From the NCBI RefSeq assembly GCF_022919115.1, contig NZ_CP095072.1, positions 3,472,001 to 3,536,000 on the forward strand: a DNA stretch of 64,000 nt, read 5' to 3'. This stretch comes from Gracilibacillus caseinilyticus (GTDB lineage: Bacteria; Bacillota; Bacilli; Bacillales; Amphibacillaceae). The position numbers were made by a program, and so were the translations under genes. The notes beneath the pieces were generated by a model. That model ran no database searches. It saw nothing but the letters and a program-made list of their open reading frames with translations, and was not told where the DNA came from. Of this stretch, positions 36,991-46,056 are shown one piece after another. Numbering within the stretch: the first letter of the stretch is position 1; every line of letters begins with the position of its first letter.

Positions 36991-37749
36991 CTCTTAAACA
37001 ATGATGGAGTAAAGAAAAACCAACTCCTTTTATTCTGTTTTGTGAGGAAACACCCATTGGTCCAAATAGTCCCTTTTTTTTCCTAACAATGTCGTAAGCA
37101 GCAAAGCCAATTATTTCGTCATGATCATCAAAAGCAATGTATATAGTTGTTTTTCCAGGCTTTATAGCATTTTGAGTTGTCTTCAACCAATCTTTGGCAA
37201 AATTTTTATTAATGAAATCATATAAATATTCATCATTCTTCGATGTTAACTTTTTTATGTTTTCAAGTAATTATCGGGAAATTGGTATTCTCTGAGAGAG
37301 GTTATCATATCTCGTGGTTTGGAAAGGTTGCGAACAATAATCGATCTAGTTTCATCGCTTAAAAAATTATCGAACAATGCAGAAAATATTAGTGCTTTCA
37401 ATAAGTGTCCTTCATTTAGAAAAACTTGATGATATCTTTCCATATACTTTACTGCTTCGTCAAATATTTGATGAACATCCTTCGTTATCAGAACGCCTTC
37501 TTCATAATCATTTGAGGGCTTCTTTGACATATCATCTAGTAGCTTTGAGCCATTTCTCAAATGAATTAGATCAAAATCACATGTAAGAAATACCTCAGCA
37601 AGCGCTCCACTTCTTTCATTTACACTACCTAATAATAAGTGAAAAGGATTTAATAATTGGCACTCTGTCATTACCCTTTCTTTCTCAGCCAGCCTTATGA
37701 TTCTTTGCACTCTGTCTGTGTATCGCCATTCTTTAACGCTCATTTCCAT
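36983..37749 (-). pseudogene. Clp_N-like / GNAT fusion gene, frameshifted and truncated
   Basis: The first 164 codons (37749-37255) form a Clp N-terminal-repeat-like domain (TDRVQRIIRLAEKE, LLNPFHLLLGSV, LNEGHLLKALI). Just after it, the frame shifts near 37262 and continues as ENIKKLTSKNDEYLYDFINK.. to a GNAT core IAFDDHDEIIGFAAYDIV and FGPMGVSSQNRIKGVGFSLL. One missing base would restore a single Clp_N-GNAT protein, an architecture I recall from Bacillus. The GNAT end is lost at about 36985. The first ORF keeps GTG/ATG starts and may still be translated. Confidence 0.7.
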
Positions 37750-37786
37750 TCACCCCGGATTAACTAAGTATTCTTCATTCTTAATT

Positions 37787-37983
37787 TTATGCAGACTTAG
37801 AGGAATTCAATAAAAATAGTAGTATGAAAGTGATGAATAGAGCCTGGGCACCGCAAATTACTAAGTCAATCTTCCAATATGTTTTCCAAACGGAGACCAT
37901 TTACCTCCCAATACACTAAATAGCCTTGCAATCTCAAAAACGCACAGCCATATACTGAAGAAAATAAATATTAGACCCATCAT
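37787..37983 (-). pseudogene. Small membrane protein gene with a frameshift
   Basis: An AAAAGGAG site and ATG (37983) open MMGLIFIFFSIWLCVFEIAR.. GGKWSPFGKHIGRLT, 40 codons to a TAG at 37861-37863. A shifted frame continues IDLVICGAQALFITFILLFL and NSSKSA to a stop at 37787. A two-helix protein of about 65 residues is restored by one indel near 37868. Family unknown. Confidence 0.5.
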
Positions 37984-38018
37984 TTATCTCCTTTTATAAT
38001 ACAGTATATGATAAATTA

Positions 38019-38701
38019 TTAAACTTGCTTTCTCGTAACTAACGTAAGTGCATTCGTTCTTAATAAAACTTGTTGATTATTTCTTTCAATTTGAAATTCA
38101 AGTGGTCTTACTGATTCTTTTAATATCTGCCAATCCTCATGGTAGATTTTGTTTAATTTCTTCTTCATACTTTCTGATGAGAGGATCTAACTTTTCTCCT
38201 GTCTCCATAAGTGTTTCTTCTACTTCCGTGTTTGCAATAATGCAATGAATACCGTCTACTTTAGTACCTACCGCCATCTTTTATAGCACTTCTTCCAAAA
38301 TATCTTCTGATACAAGATGTTCCAGACTTGATACTGCTATAATAAGATCAAATTCATTCTCATTAATTGTATAATTGCCAATGTCAGACCTCACTGATTC
38401 AATGAATTCTTCCACTTCAAATTTATGACTGTAATATTCTAATTTTTCTATAGCAGATGGCAATAAATCAACACAGACAACTGTTCCTTTGTTTAACCGT
38501 TGGGCAATTGGAATACTGTTTCTTCCTACTCCACAACCCAAATCTAATACACGGACGTATCCTTGATCTTTTAGTAATGGCAATTGATTCATCACTGTCT
38601 GGACTGGTTTACTTAACCAAGATCCTTTTTCAAACAGCTTAAAATGATTATAAAAACTATCGTGATAATTCTTCTCTTCTTATGTAATCCAGTCTATCCA
38701 T
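38019..38701 (-). pseudogene. Class I SAM-dependent methyltransferase with several lesions
   Basis: The start MDRLDYIRREE (ATG 38701, GGAG upstream) runs out of frame; then NYHDSFYNHFKLFEKGSWLS opens a second frame. The core VRVLDLGCGVGRNSIPIAQR (SAM motif I) and FDLIIAVSSLEHL follow. A TAA (38281-38283) interrupts, the same frame resumes KMAVGTKVDGIHCIIANTEV, and a last shift near 38115 gives KIYHEDWQILKESVRPLEFQ to the end. Three lesions show an old pseudogene of a TehB-like methyltransferase. Confidence 0.8.
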
Positions 38702-38918
38702 TTGATTCAGCTCCATCTCCAAATTCTAATTAACATTGAAGGCAATACAATTCACTATTTATCCATAAAGATTTTAAAATAGCTTTTCAGTTAAAAGGCT
38801 GGTGATATTTCTCTCGCATTTTTGAATAAAAAAGGCACCCTCCCATGTTCCACACCCCATCCTGAGAAGTACGCGACTTATCAAGAAAAAACGACTTTTA
38901 CTTAATATTTTAACTAGC
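38702..38918. other. Intergenic stretch without recognisable feature
   Basis: About 217 bases of AT-rich sequence between the methyltransferase pseudogene and repeat copy E. It holds no convincing ORF, terminator or RNA motif that I can see. Confidence 0.4.
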
Positions 38919-39431
38919 TATAATATAGATTATGTAAAGTGGAACTGTAATACAAGGGGGTTATTTTGATAGGTTTTATCTGCTTAGCAAAGCTCCGGAA
39001 ATATGTTCCGCGTCCTGTGAGGGCGGCCTCAACTAGAAGCCCACTTTCCTGCGGGATTTTCGGACACGACTGATCTGACGGGAGTCTCCGCATATTTCCT
39101 ATGCTTAAATAAAGAGCCACAACGATTGGAACAGATAAAAGCGGTGGTGCTAGGCATTATACATCTCTAGAATGATATGTAAATAGCGTTCCATATACTA
39201 ACTGTCACACTAGTTGTAGAGCAAACACAATAGCGCAGGCCAACCACATAGACTCCCGTGGGATCAGCACGAGCTGAAGATCCACTTTGGAAAGAAAAGA
39301 ATTTTCTTTCCAAAGTTAGCTGAAGCCGTGCCCCACAGGACGCGAAGTGGTTGGCCGGAGCGGTTTCCTAGCATTTGAACCATTTCAAAATGAATACTAA
39401 GCTAGTTTACATAATCTATATTATAAGAATC
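38919..39431 (+). repeat. Palindromic intergenic repeat, copy E (long form)
   Basis: About 513 bp. Left end TATAATATAGATTATGT, right end ACATAATCTATATTAT plus AAGAATC. The apical hairpin arms differ slightly from B and C (CTTTGGAAAGAAAAG / CTTTCCAAAG), with matching changes on both sides of the stem. It lies 22 bases from the AraC gene end. With copy F it brackets the AraC gene in opposite orientation. Confidence 0.85.
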
Positions 39432-39453
39432 TATAAGCTGTAATGGCTGTTCG

Positions 39454-40437
39454 TTATTCCTCCATCAACTGTTTCTTATAGGCTTTGGGAGTCTTCCCAT
39501 ATTTTTGTTTAAATAACCGATAAAAATAGCTAATGTTTTCATAACCTACTTCTTCCGCAATGGCTTGCATCGAGAGATCACTGTACATTAATAAATTTTT
39601 GGCCACTAACAGTCGTTTTTCCTGAACGAGGTCTTTAAAGTTCTGTTTGGTAATCGCTTTTACTTGTTTGCTGACCCAATAGGCTGTTTGGTTTAATTTA
39701 TTGGCCAGCGCATTTAAATTGGCATCCTGATAGTTATCCTCAATATAGCGGAACACCTCTGTCAAAAACGACTGATGATTAGTTTGAGAAGGATCTTGCT
39801 CAAACTGATTTGTTTGTTCAACTAGTTCTAAAATTAATAATCCCATCAAAAATTTTATTTTCGATTTGGACAGGATAGAATCTTCCATCATTTCCTTAAG
39901 AAGCTGGTCCATGATATCCTGTACTCTTTCTGACTCTGCAACTGGATAAAAAAGAAATTGTGCTGTCTGGTTATAGGAAAACATACTGCTCATCAGAAAT
40001 TGGAGCATCTGGCTTTGAATAAATCCCGTCGATAAATTGGAAAGAATATAGTCAAAAAAAGCTGGGTGAATAATGAAATTGATGACGATATCTTCCTTAC
40101 CACAAGCAGAAAGTTCATGATCGATGTACTGATTCAGTAATAGAATATCGCCTTGTTTCAAGTTAATTTTCTTATCTGCTACCTGCTGCTGAAAAGAACC
40201 GTGAAATACATAATTCATTTCGATATAATCATGTGAATGTCTGGGAAAATCAATATACCTGGGATGCTTACGGATCATAATTAGATCGTCTTTGAGAAAT
40301 TTTTCACTTTGGATGACGAAATCTGATGTTAAATCCGTATAAATTTGTTTGTTCACAGCCTGATTGCCCTCTAATATGGCCAATTCTTCATCCGTTTCTT
40401 TCATTAAATCTTGATATAGCTCTCGATCCAACTGCAT
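39454..40437 (-). CDS. AraC family transcriptional regulator
   Basis: 327 residues. N-terminal cupin-like ligand domain (about 55-200: IDFPRHSHDYIEMNYVFHGS, GDILLLNQYIDHELSA) and C-terminal double HTH (about 225-325: ANKLNQTAYWVSKQVKAITK, MQAIAEEVGYENISYFYRLFKQKYGKTPKAY). The arrangement is typical of sugar-responsive regulators. Its target is unknown: the sugar genes near are bgaB 2 kb upstream and rha 6 kb downstream, both on the same strand. The gene is flanked by copies E and F in opposite orientation. Confidence 0.88.
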   Translation of the reverse strand: MQLDRELYQDLMKETDEELAILEGNQAVNKQIYTDLTSDFVIQSEKFLKDDLIMIRKHPRYIDFPRHSHDYIEMNYVFHGSFQQQVADKKINLKQGDILLLNQYIDHELSACGKEDIVINFIIHPAFFDYILSNLSTGFIQSQMLQFLMSSMFSYNQTAQFLFYPVAESERVQDIMDQLLKEMMEDSILSKSKIKFLMGLLILELVEQTNQFEQDPSQTNHQSFLTEVFRYIEDNYQDANLNALANKLNQTAYWVSKQVKAITKQNFKDLVQEKRLLVAKNLLMYSDLSMQAIAEEVGYENISYFYRLFKQKYGKTPKAYKKQLMEE

Positions 40438-40513
40438 CGCTCCTGTTCAGAAGTATTAAAAACTAGGCTAGGAAGCCGCCTGGTCGTAATGAACTAAAAT
40501 ATCCACAGCTTCC

Positions 40514-41102
40514 TATAATACGGATTATATCAACTAGCTAGACCATTTATCGATACGACCATTTTGAAATGGAGTATGTGCTAGTATACCGCTTCGCCCA
40601 ACCACTCCGCGTCCTGCGGGGCACGGCTGAAGCTAACTTTGTGAAGAAGGGCACTTCACAAAGTGGATTTTCAGCACCTGCACAATCCCGCGGGAGTCTA
40701 CGTGGTTGGCCTACGCTAGGGTTGGTACTCTACAACTTTTGAAAGAGGTAGGATTTTGAGCGCATCCATAATTGTATAATAATAGCGTTCGATAGAATAA
40801 CATATGCTAGCACCACTGCTTTTAGCTGTTGTGGTACTTCCCTTAAGCGTAGGAAATATGCGGAGACTCCTCATGCGTCAGCGCGAGCTGAAGATCCTCT
40901 GTGCCTGTGTCTACTAGTATTGCTTCAAAGCAAGCTTCCTCGGCACAAGGCAGCAAAGAAGTTGTTCAAGTAGTAGCCCTAGCTGAGGCTGTGCCCACAA
41001 AACGCGGAGCATATTTCCGGAGCTTTGCAAAGCAGATGAAGTCTATCCAAATTACCACAATGTCAGACAGTTCTACTTTACATAATCCGTATTATAAGAA
41101 CT
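40514..41102 (-). repeat. Palindromic intergenic repeat, copy F (long form, core inverted)
   Basis: About 589 bp. Left end TATAATACGGATTATAT (40514), right end ACATAATCCGTATTAT (41080-41095) plus AAGAACTC. The core runs the other way round from A-E: right-hand material (CTAGCTAGACCATTTATCGA, CCATTTTGAAATGG) comes first, and left-hand material (GGAGCTTTGCAAAGCAGATG, CAGTTCTACTTTACATAATC) comes last. The outer left flank and the outer tail keep the normal order (TGAACTAAAAT..CTTCC; CATGATTACTTCT..CTTTCTTAAGGTGTAAGAAAA). Confidence 0.85.
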
Positions 41103-41169
41103 CACACTTCATCTTAAGCATGATTACTTCTGCTATTTTCATTAAAATCTACTTTCTTAAGGTGTAAGA

Positions 41170-41195
41170 AAAGGAAGCGACTGTCCGCTTCCTTT
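41170..41195 (-). terminator. Terminator of ilvA
   Basis: AAAGGAAGCG / CGCTTCCTTT perfect 10-bp stem with a T run on the minus strand; it abuts the tail of copy F. Confidence 0.85.
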
Positions 41196-41198
41196 CAC

Positions 41199-42458
41199 TT
41201 AGATCAACAATTGGAATAATTGCTCATCCTTATTGATTTCGATATAAGTAAAGCCTTTACTCTCCATACGTGAAATAATTAAATGATAATCTTCCGCATG
41301 TTTTAATTCAATTCCAACGAGTACAGGTCCTCTATCACGATTGTTTTTCTTTGTGTATTCAAACCTTGTTATGTCATCTTCTTTTCCGAGAACATCATCC
41401 ATGAATTCACGTAATGCACCTGCACGTTGTGGAAAATTAACGATAAAATAATGCTTAAATCCTTCATAAATTAAGGAACGTTCTTTAAAATCTTGCATCC
41501 TATCAATGTCATTATTACCGCCACTTACCACACAAACAATATTTTTACCTTTGATTTCTTCCCGGTAATAATCAAGAGCTGAAACTGGTAAAGCGCCTGC
41601 TGGTTCTGCAACAATGGCATTCTCGTTATAAAGATCTAACAATGTACTGCATAACTTCCCTTCCGGCACAACAGCAACGTCATCAATAAATTCTTTGGCA
41701 ATATCAAACGAAATATCACCGACTTGTTTCACACTTGCACCATCAACAAATTTATCGATTTTGTCCAATTTAACAATTTCGCCTTTATTTAAAGCTGCTT
41801 GCATCGAAGCTGCACCTTGTGGTTCAACACCAATAATTTTTGTATCAGGGCTAATACTGCTTATGTAGGATCCAACACCAGAAATTAATCCTCCACCACC
41901 GATTGCCATAAAAACATGGGAAATAGGTTCTTCCATTGCATCTAAAATCTCTAAACCGATTGTCCCCTGTCCGGTAATCGTTCTCGTATCATTAAATGGA
42001 TGAATAAAGGATGACTGGTGCTGATTGCAATATTCCATTGCTTCTTCGAAGGAATCGTCAAATGTATCACCAGTTAAACGGATTTCCACAAAAGGACCGC
42101 CGAAAAATTCGACACGGTTTACTTTTTGACGAGGTGTCGTACTCGGCATAAAGATAACACCTTTAACACCTAAAGCTTTACAAGAGTAGGCTACACCTTG
42201 TGCATGATTACCCGCACTGGCACATACAACTCCATTAGCTAATTCTTCTTTTGTTAATCCTTGCATTAAGTTATACGCTCCACGAATCTTAAACGAACGG
42301 ACAACTTGTAAATCTTCTCTTTTTAAATATACGTTACAATCATATTTATCCGATAATATTGTATCACGTTGTAGAGGTGTTTTCACCACGACATCTTTTA
42401 ACACTTGATTTGCTATAATGATATCTCTTACTTGGATTGGATTGACTTTTGTACTCAT
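41199..42458 (-). CDS. ilvA: Threonine ammonia-lyase (threonine dehydratase)
   Basis: 419 residues, near the B. subtilis length. It makes 2-oxobutanoate from threonine, the first step to isoleucine. The PLP lysine is in RSFKIRGAYN (K57), with SAGNHAQGVAY and AIGGGGLISGVGSY as PLP loops. The C-terminal ACT-like region (about 340-419, YFIVNFPQRAGALREFMDDV) senses isoleucine in the family. Single gene with its own terminator; the ilv-leu operon is not in the window. Confidence 0.93.
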   Translation of the reverse strand: MSTKVNPIQVRDIIIANQVLKDVVVKTPLQRDTILSDKYDCNVYLKREDLQVVRSFKIRGAYNLMQGLTKEELANGVVCASAGNHAQGVAYSCKALGVKGVIFMPSTTPRQKVNRVEFFGGPFVEIRLTGDTFDDSFEEAMEYCNQHQSSFIHPFNDTRTITGQGTIGLEILDAMEEPISHVFMAIGGGGLISGVGSYISSISPDTKIIGVEPQGAASMQAALNKGEIVKLDKIDKFVDGASVKQVGDISFDIAKEFIDDVAVVPEGKLCSTLLDLYNENAIVAEPAGALPVSALDYYREEIKGKNIVCVVSGGNNDIDRMQDFKERSLIYEGFKHYFIVNFPQRAGALREFMDDVLGKEDDITRFEYTKKNNRDRGPVLVGIELKHAEDYHLIISRMESKGFTYIEINKDEQLFQLLI

Positions 42459-42538
42459 TCTACGAACCCTTCCTACTTCAATTGTTAAATTTATACTAAC
42501 ATAAAGAAGCAGAATAGAAAATAAATTTACTCAATTTT

Positions 42539-44548
42539 TCAAAATCTTATGACAGCTACATCTGTACCACTAACCGTTATTTCATCTGATACATCTGTTT
42601 TTTGTAAACAATTTTCGTATAATTTGTTCGGCTCCAGCGAAATAGTGACAGGATCTTCATTATAATTTAATATAAACAAAAAGGTTTTTTCATTCTTTTT
42701 ACGCTCGACTATTTCCACATTTTCCGGTGCATCAAGCGGTGCCTTAATGTCTGACTGTTGGAATATACCTGCCAATAAGCTGGCTAAGCATTCACTTGCT
42801 AGATTTGTTCCAATATAAACGGATTTCCCCTTTCCATAGCGGTGAATTGTCACTGCTGGTTTGCCTTTATACCAGTTATCCTTAAAATGAGCGACAGCTT
42901 TTGCACCTTCTAACCGGATAATATCCGCCCATGTATCCACAGTAGTAATCTCACCATTGGCGACGATTCTGTTGGTCTCGTCATCTGCCATCGGTGCAAA
43001 CTCCTCGACAGTCATACCTAACAGGTTTCGAAGCGGTGCTGGATATCCCCCTAAATGAATGTGATCTTGCTCATCTACAATTCCACTGAAAAAGCTGACA
43101 ATTAGTGTGCCACCATTTTTTACGAACTCCTCTAGATGCTTCTCTTCCCCATTGCGGATCATGTAGAGCATCGGAGCCACTATGACTTGATAGGTTGATA
43201 GGTCACTGGTCGTTTCAACAAAATCAACGGCGATATTTTGTTCGTAACATACCTGATAATATGAATAGACTTGATCTAAATAAGATAATTTGTTGTGCGG
43301 TTTTCCTTCATGCTCAACAGCCCACCAATTTTCCCAATCGAAAATAATGGCTACTCTAGCCGTACCTCTGGCACCTGCTAAGCCATCCAATTGCTTTAAC
43401 TCTTGACCAAGCTGTTTAACCTCTTGGTAGACCCGGCTGTTTGGATCATTCGAATGCTGAACCATCGCACCATGAAACTTCTCAGCGCCTGCTCTTCCTT
43501 GACGCCATTGGAAATACATCACGCCATCTCCACCACGTGCTACGGTTGAATAACTCCATAGACGCATTTCGCCTGGTTTCTTGGTCAGGTTGATATCTCG
43601 CCAATTAACATGAGAGGTCACTTGTTCCATTAGATAAAATGGCTGTCCATTCTTTAAGCTTCTCATCAAATCGTGATGCATGGCATGTCGATATGGTCTC
43701 CCTTCTCTTGGATCCGGATAGGAATCCCAAGTAACCAAATCCATTTCTTTTGCCCATTCGAAATAATTTAACGGTTTAAATTCATACATAAAATTCGTGA
43801 ATACCGGTACTTCTGGTGTTACATCACGTAATACTTCTTTCTCAATTTTATATAAATCAAAAATCGCGTCGTTCATAAACCGTTCGTAATCTAATCGTTG
43901 ACTCGGATTATAGAAAGTTGGCAGATTAACAGGAAATTGAATTTCATCCCAGTCATTATAACGTTGACTCCAAAAGTTCGTTCCCCACTTTTGATTCAGT
44001 TGTTCTATCGTCTCGTAACGATTTTTTAGCCAATCACGGAATGTTTCTAAGCTCTCTTGACTGTAACATTCAGCGAGATGGCATGCATATTCATTATTGA
44101 TATGCCACATTTTTAATGCAGGATGATCTTTATAGCGATTGGCCATTTCGGTTACCAGTCGTTTAACGGCATAACGGAATCGCTTACTATTGGGCGAATA
44201 GTGCTGTCTTGAACCAATTTGATAGGGGACACCATTTGCTTGAACCGCTAATACTTCCGGATAGTCTTTCGATAACCAAGCAGGAGGTGAAGCAGTTGCT
44301 GTAGCTAACGAAACGCCAACACCGTGTTCGTGTAGAATATCCAGTACACGGTCCAGCCAATGAAAATCAAATTCTCCTTCTTTCCTTTCGATTACGGACC
44401 AGCTGAAAATAGCAACAGAAACAAGGTTGACCCCAGCTTCTTGCATCAATTTCGCATCCTCTAACCATACAGATTCATCCCATTGCTCAGGATTGTAATC
44501 GCCACCAAAAGCAATTTGCGGCATAACATCTTCAATTGCTTTGACCAT
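42539..44548 (-). CDS. GH42 beta-galactosidase
   Basis: About 669 residues from the ATG 44548 (MVKAIEDVMPQIAFGGDYNP) behind GAGGAG. It has the GH42 TIM barrel (about 1-390) with acid/base Glu in MWHINNEYACHL and nucleophile Glu in FYLMEQVTSHVNWR. A middle trimerisation domain and C-terminal beta domain follow. It removes beta-galactose from oligosaccharides such as plant galactans. No transporter gene is next to it. The GTG nine bases upstream is too close to the site. Confidence 0.92.
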   Translation of the reverse strand: MVKAIEDVMPQIAFGGDYNPEQWDESVWLEDAKLMQEAGVNLVSVAIFSWSVIERKEGEFDFHWLDRVLDILHEHGVGVSLATATASPPAWLSKDYPEVLAVQANGVPYQIGSRQHYSPNSKRFRYAVKRLVTEMANRYKDHPALKMWHINNEYACHLAECYSQESLETFRDWLKNRYETIEQLNQKWGTNFWSQRYNDWDEIQFPVNLPTFYNPSQRLDYERFMNDAIFDLYKIEKEVLRDVTPEVPVFTNFMYEFKPLNYFEWAKEMDLVTWDSYPDPREGRPYRHAMHHDLMRSLKNGQPFYLMEQVTSHVNWRDINLTKKPGEMRLWSYSTVARGGDGVMYFQWRQGRAGAEKFHGAMVQHSNDPNSRVYQEVKQLGQELKQLDGLAGARGTARVAIIFDWENWWAVEHEGKPHNKLSYLDQVYSYYQVCYEQNIAVDFVETTSDLSTYQVIVAPMLYMIRNGEEKHLEEFVKNGGTLIVSFFSGIVDEQDHIHLGGYPAPLRNLLGMTVEEFAPMADDETNRIVANGEITTVDTWADIIRLEGAKAVAHFKDNWYKGKPAVTIHRYGKGKSVYIGTNLASECLASLLAGIFQQSDIKAPLDAPENVEIVERKKNEKTFLFILNYNEDPVTISLEPNKLYENCLQKTDVSDEITVSGTDVAVIRF

Positions 44549-44695
44549 CTTCTCCACTCCTCATCACTCTCTATGTATTGATACGTACATCTTATAAGAA
44601 AACGCTGTCACAATCAAGTTATGTACTCTGTTTTCTAAACAGATATCGTTGAATTACATAAACTAATAGCAGTATATGAAAAGCAGGTGAGATTC

Positions 44696-45220
44696 ATGGT
44701 TACGAAAGAGCAGCAGCAATTAGGCGGTTGGGTGCAGGCAGCAGGCACTGTCTTAGCTGCGATTGGCAGTACGCCTGAATTTAAATTATCAACAGATCTC
44801 CAGCAAAATCTTCAATTAATTGGTAATGTCATGCAAGCAACAGGAAATGCGATACAGGTAGATGAGATTTCCATCACTGATTGGGATAGTATGGCGAATG
44901 AAATACAAGCAGCCGGCAACATTACAGAAATTGCAGCCTTACAGCTTAATATTGATGAGTACATGCAAAACCAACTCAATACACAAGGTAATTTAATGCA
45001 GGCATTAGGCGGCTCGATCAGTTTCACTCAAACTTGGCAACAGCCATTGTCCACTGAAATCATGTATAGTGGCTACGGTAATTTATTGCAAGTAATTGGA
45101 AACAGCCTTCAAGCACTGTCTACCCAACTAAAGCAGCAAGCCGAAAATGTAAATACGATCGGTAACTGGATTCAAGCGATCGGCGCTATTATGACAGCCC
45201 TTGCAAATGAACTGGATTAG
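44696..45220 (+). CDS. Repetitive protein of the DUF6944 type
   Basis: 174 residues from the ATG at 44696, with AGGTGA close upstream. Six repeats of the pattern G-N/G-x-x-Q-A-x-G: GGWVQAAGTVL, IGNVMQATGNAIQ, ANEIQAAGNITEI, QGNLMQALGGS, YGNLLQVIGNSLQ and IGNWIQAIGAIM. No signal peptide or membrane span. The glycine-rich amphipathic repeats suggest a regular helical or fibrous fold. Its stop overlaps the stop of the convergent methyltransferase gene. Function unknown. Confidence 0.75.
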   Translation: MVTKEQQQLGGWVQAAGTVLAAIGSTPEFKLSTDLQQNLQLIGNVMQATGNAIQVDEISITDWDSMANEIQAAGNITEIAALQLNIDEYMQNQLNTQGNLMQALGGSISFTQTWQQPLSTEIMYSGYGNLLQVIGNSLQALSTQLKQQAENVNTIGNWIQAIGAIMTALANELD

Positions 45221-45993
45221 TATACATCGATAACTCCATAATGAAACAAAGCGGTTTTCCTTATTTGTTGTTCAAATCCAAATTCAGCGAATCGCTTACT
45301 TTTATAATGGTCTTTTAATACAACCCGCTTTCGTGCAACACGTTTGGCTTCTGCTATCGTATGCTCTGTTATCGCTTCCGTTATGGATCTGGAACGCAAC
45401 CCTTTTATCCCATCGGAAGTGTCTATTCTTTCCTCGAACATCGGATCAAAATAAATGACATCATAAGCATTTGTCTCCGTGTGCTGCAGAAATTGTAAAT
45501 GCATTGCATGCTTTACTTCGATTTGTTTCATAGCAGTATTAATTGCCGCATTAGCAGATTGATAATGTTGCAGCCCCTCCTTAACTAACAGATATAATGG
45601 AAAGCTTCCTTCCACACCTGTCACTACACCGCTTGGACCGACAGCAATACTTGCGATGATTGCATCTGACGCTAGACCTAATGTACAGTCCAAATAAGAC
45701 ATTCCGGATCTTAGCCCTGTTGCCTGAATAAATGGATCCCCTTCACCTTTTAGTAACCGTTTTGCCCGCACCATTGCCATATTAGGATGAAAAAAGACAT
45801 CCGTTTGCAGTTCTTGAGGAGATAGGTTTAATCGATTTTTCCCTACCACCAGCACATCTGTGTGATACCGCTTTTTTAACTGCTCTACCGATACGCCTTT
45901 CCGTTCGACATATGGGAAGTGATATTGCTCTGCTAATACTTGTGCTTCTCGGATAAAAATGTCAGTAGTTCGACCTGCTGTAGTGATAATCAT
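45217..45993 (-). CDS. RsmJ-like class I SAM-dependent methyltransferase
   Basis: 258 residues. SAM motif I is YLDCTLGLASDAIIASIAVG (about 100-119), and a late DVIYFDPMFEER fits the N-methylation DPPY/DPMY-type loop of the RsmJ/UPF0341-like branch. A Bacillus relative is YpiP. It probably methylates rRNA or another nucleic acid. AAGGGGATCCAG precedes the ATG. It may be expressed separately from ppaC, which has its own terminator. Confidence 0.75.
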   Translation of the reverse strand: MIITTAGRTTDIFIREAQVLAEQYHFPYVERKGVSVEQLKKRYHTDVLVVGKNRLNLSPQELQTDVFFHPNMAMVRAKRLLKGEGDPFIQATGLRSGMSYLDCTLGLASDAIIASIAVGPSGVVTGVEGSFPLYLLVKEGLQHYQSANAAINTAMKQIEVKHAMHLQFLQHTETNAYDVIYFDPMFEERIDTSDGIKGLRSRSITEAITEHTIAEAKRVARKRVVLKDHYKSKRFAEFGFEQQIRKTALFHYGVIDVY

Positions 45994-46014
45994 CTGGATC
46001 CCCTTATTCGTGAA

Positions 46015-46045
46015 AAAGAGGTATTATCGATGATAATACCTCTTT
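46015..46045 (-). terminator. Terminator of ppaC
   Basis: AAAGAGGTATTATC / GATAATACCTCTTT perfect stem with a 3-base loop and TTTTTCA on the minus strand. Confidence 0.88.
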
Positions 46046-46056
46046 CACCAGTCTTA

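Noticed and set aside
40901..41167. 88-codon frame on the plus strand inside repeat copy F
   Set aside because: Repeat sequence read through by chance; a relative of the frame seen in other copies, without start signals.
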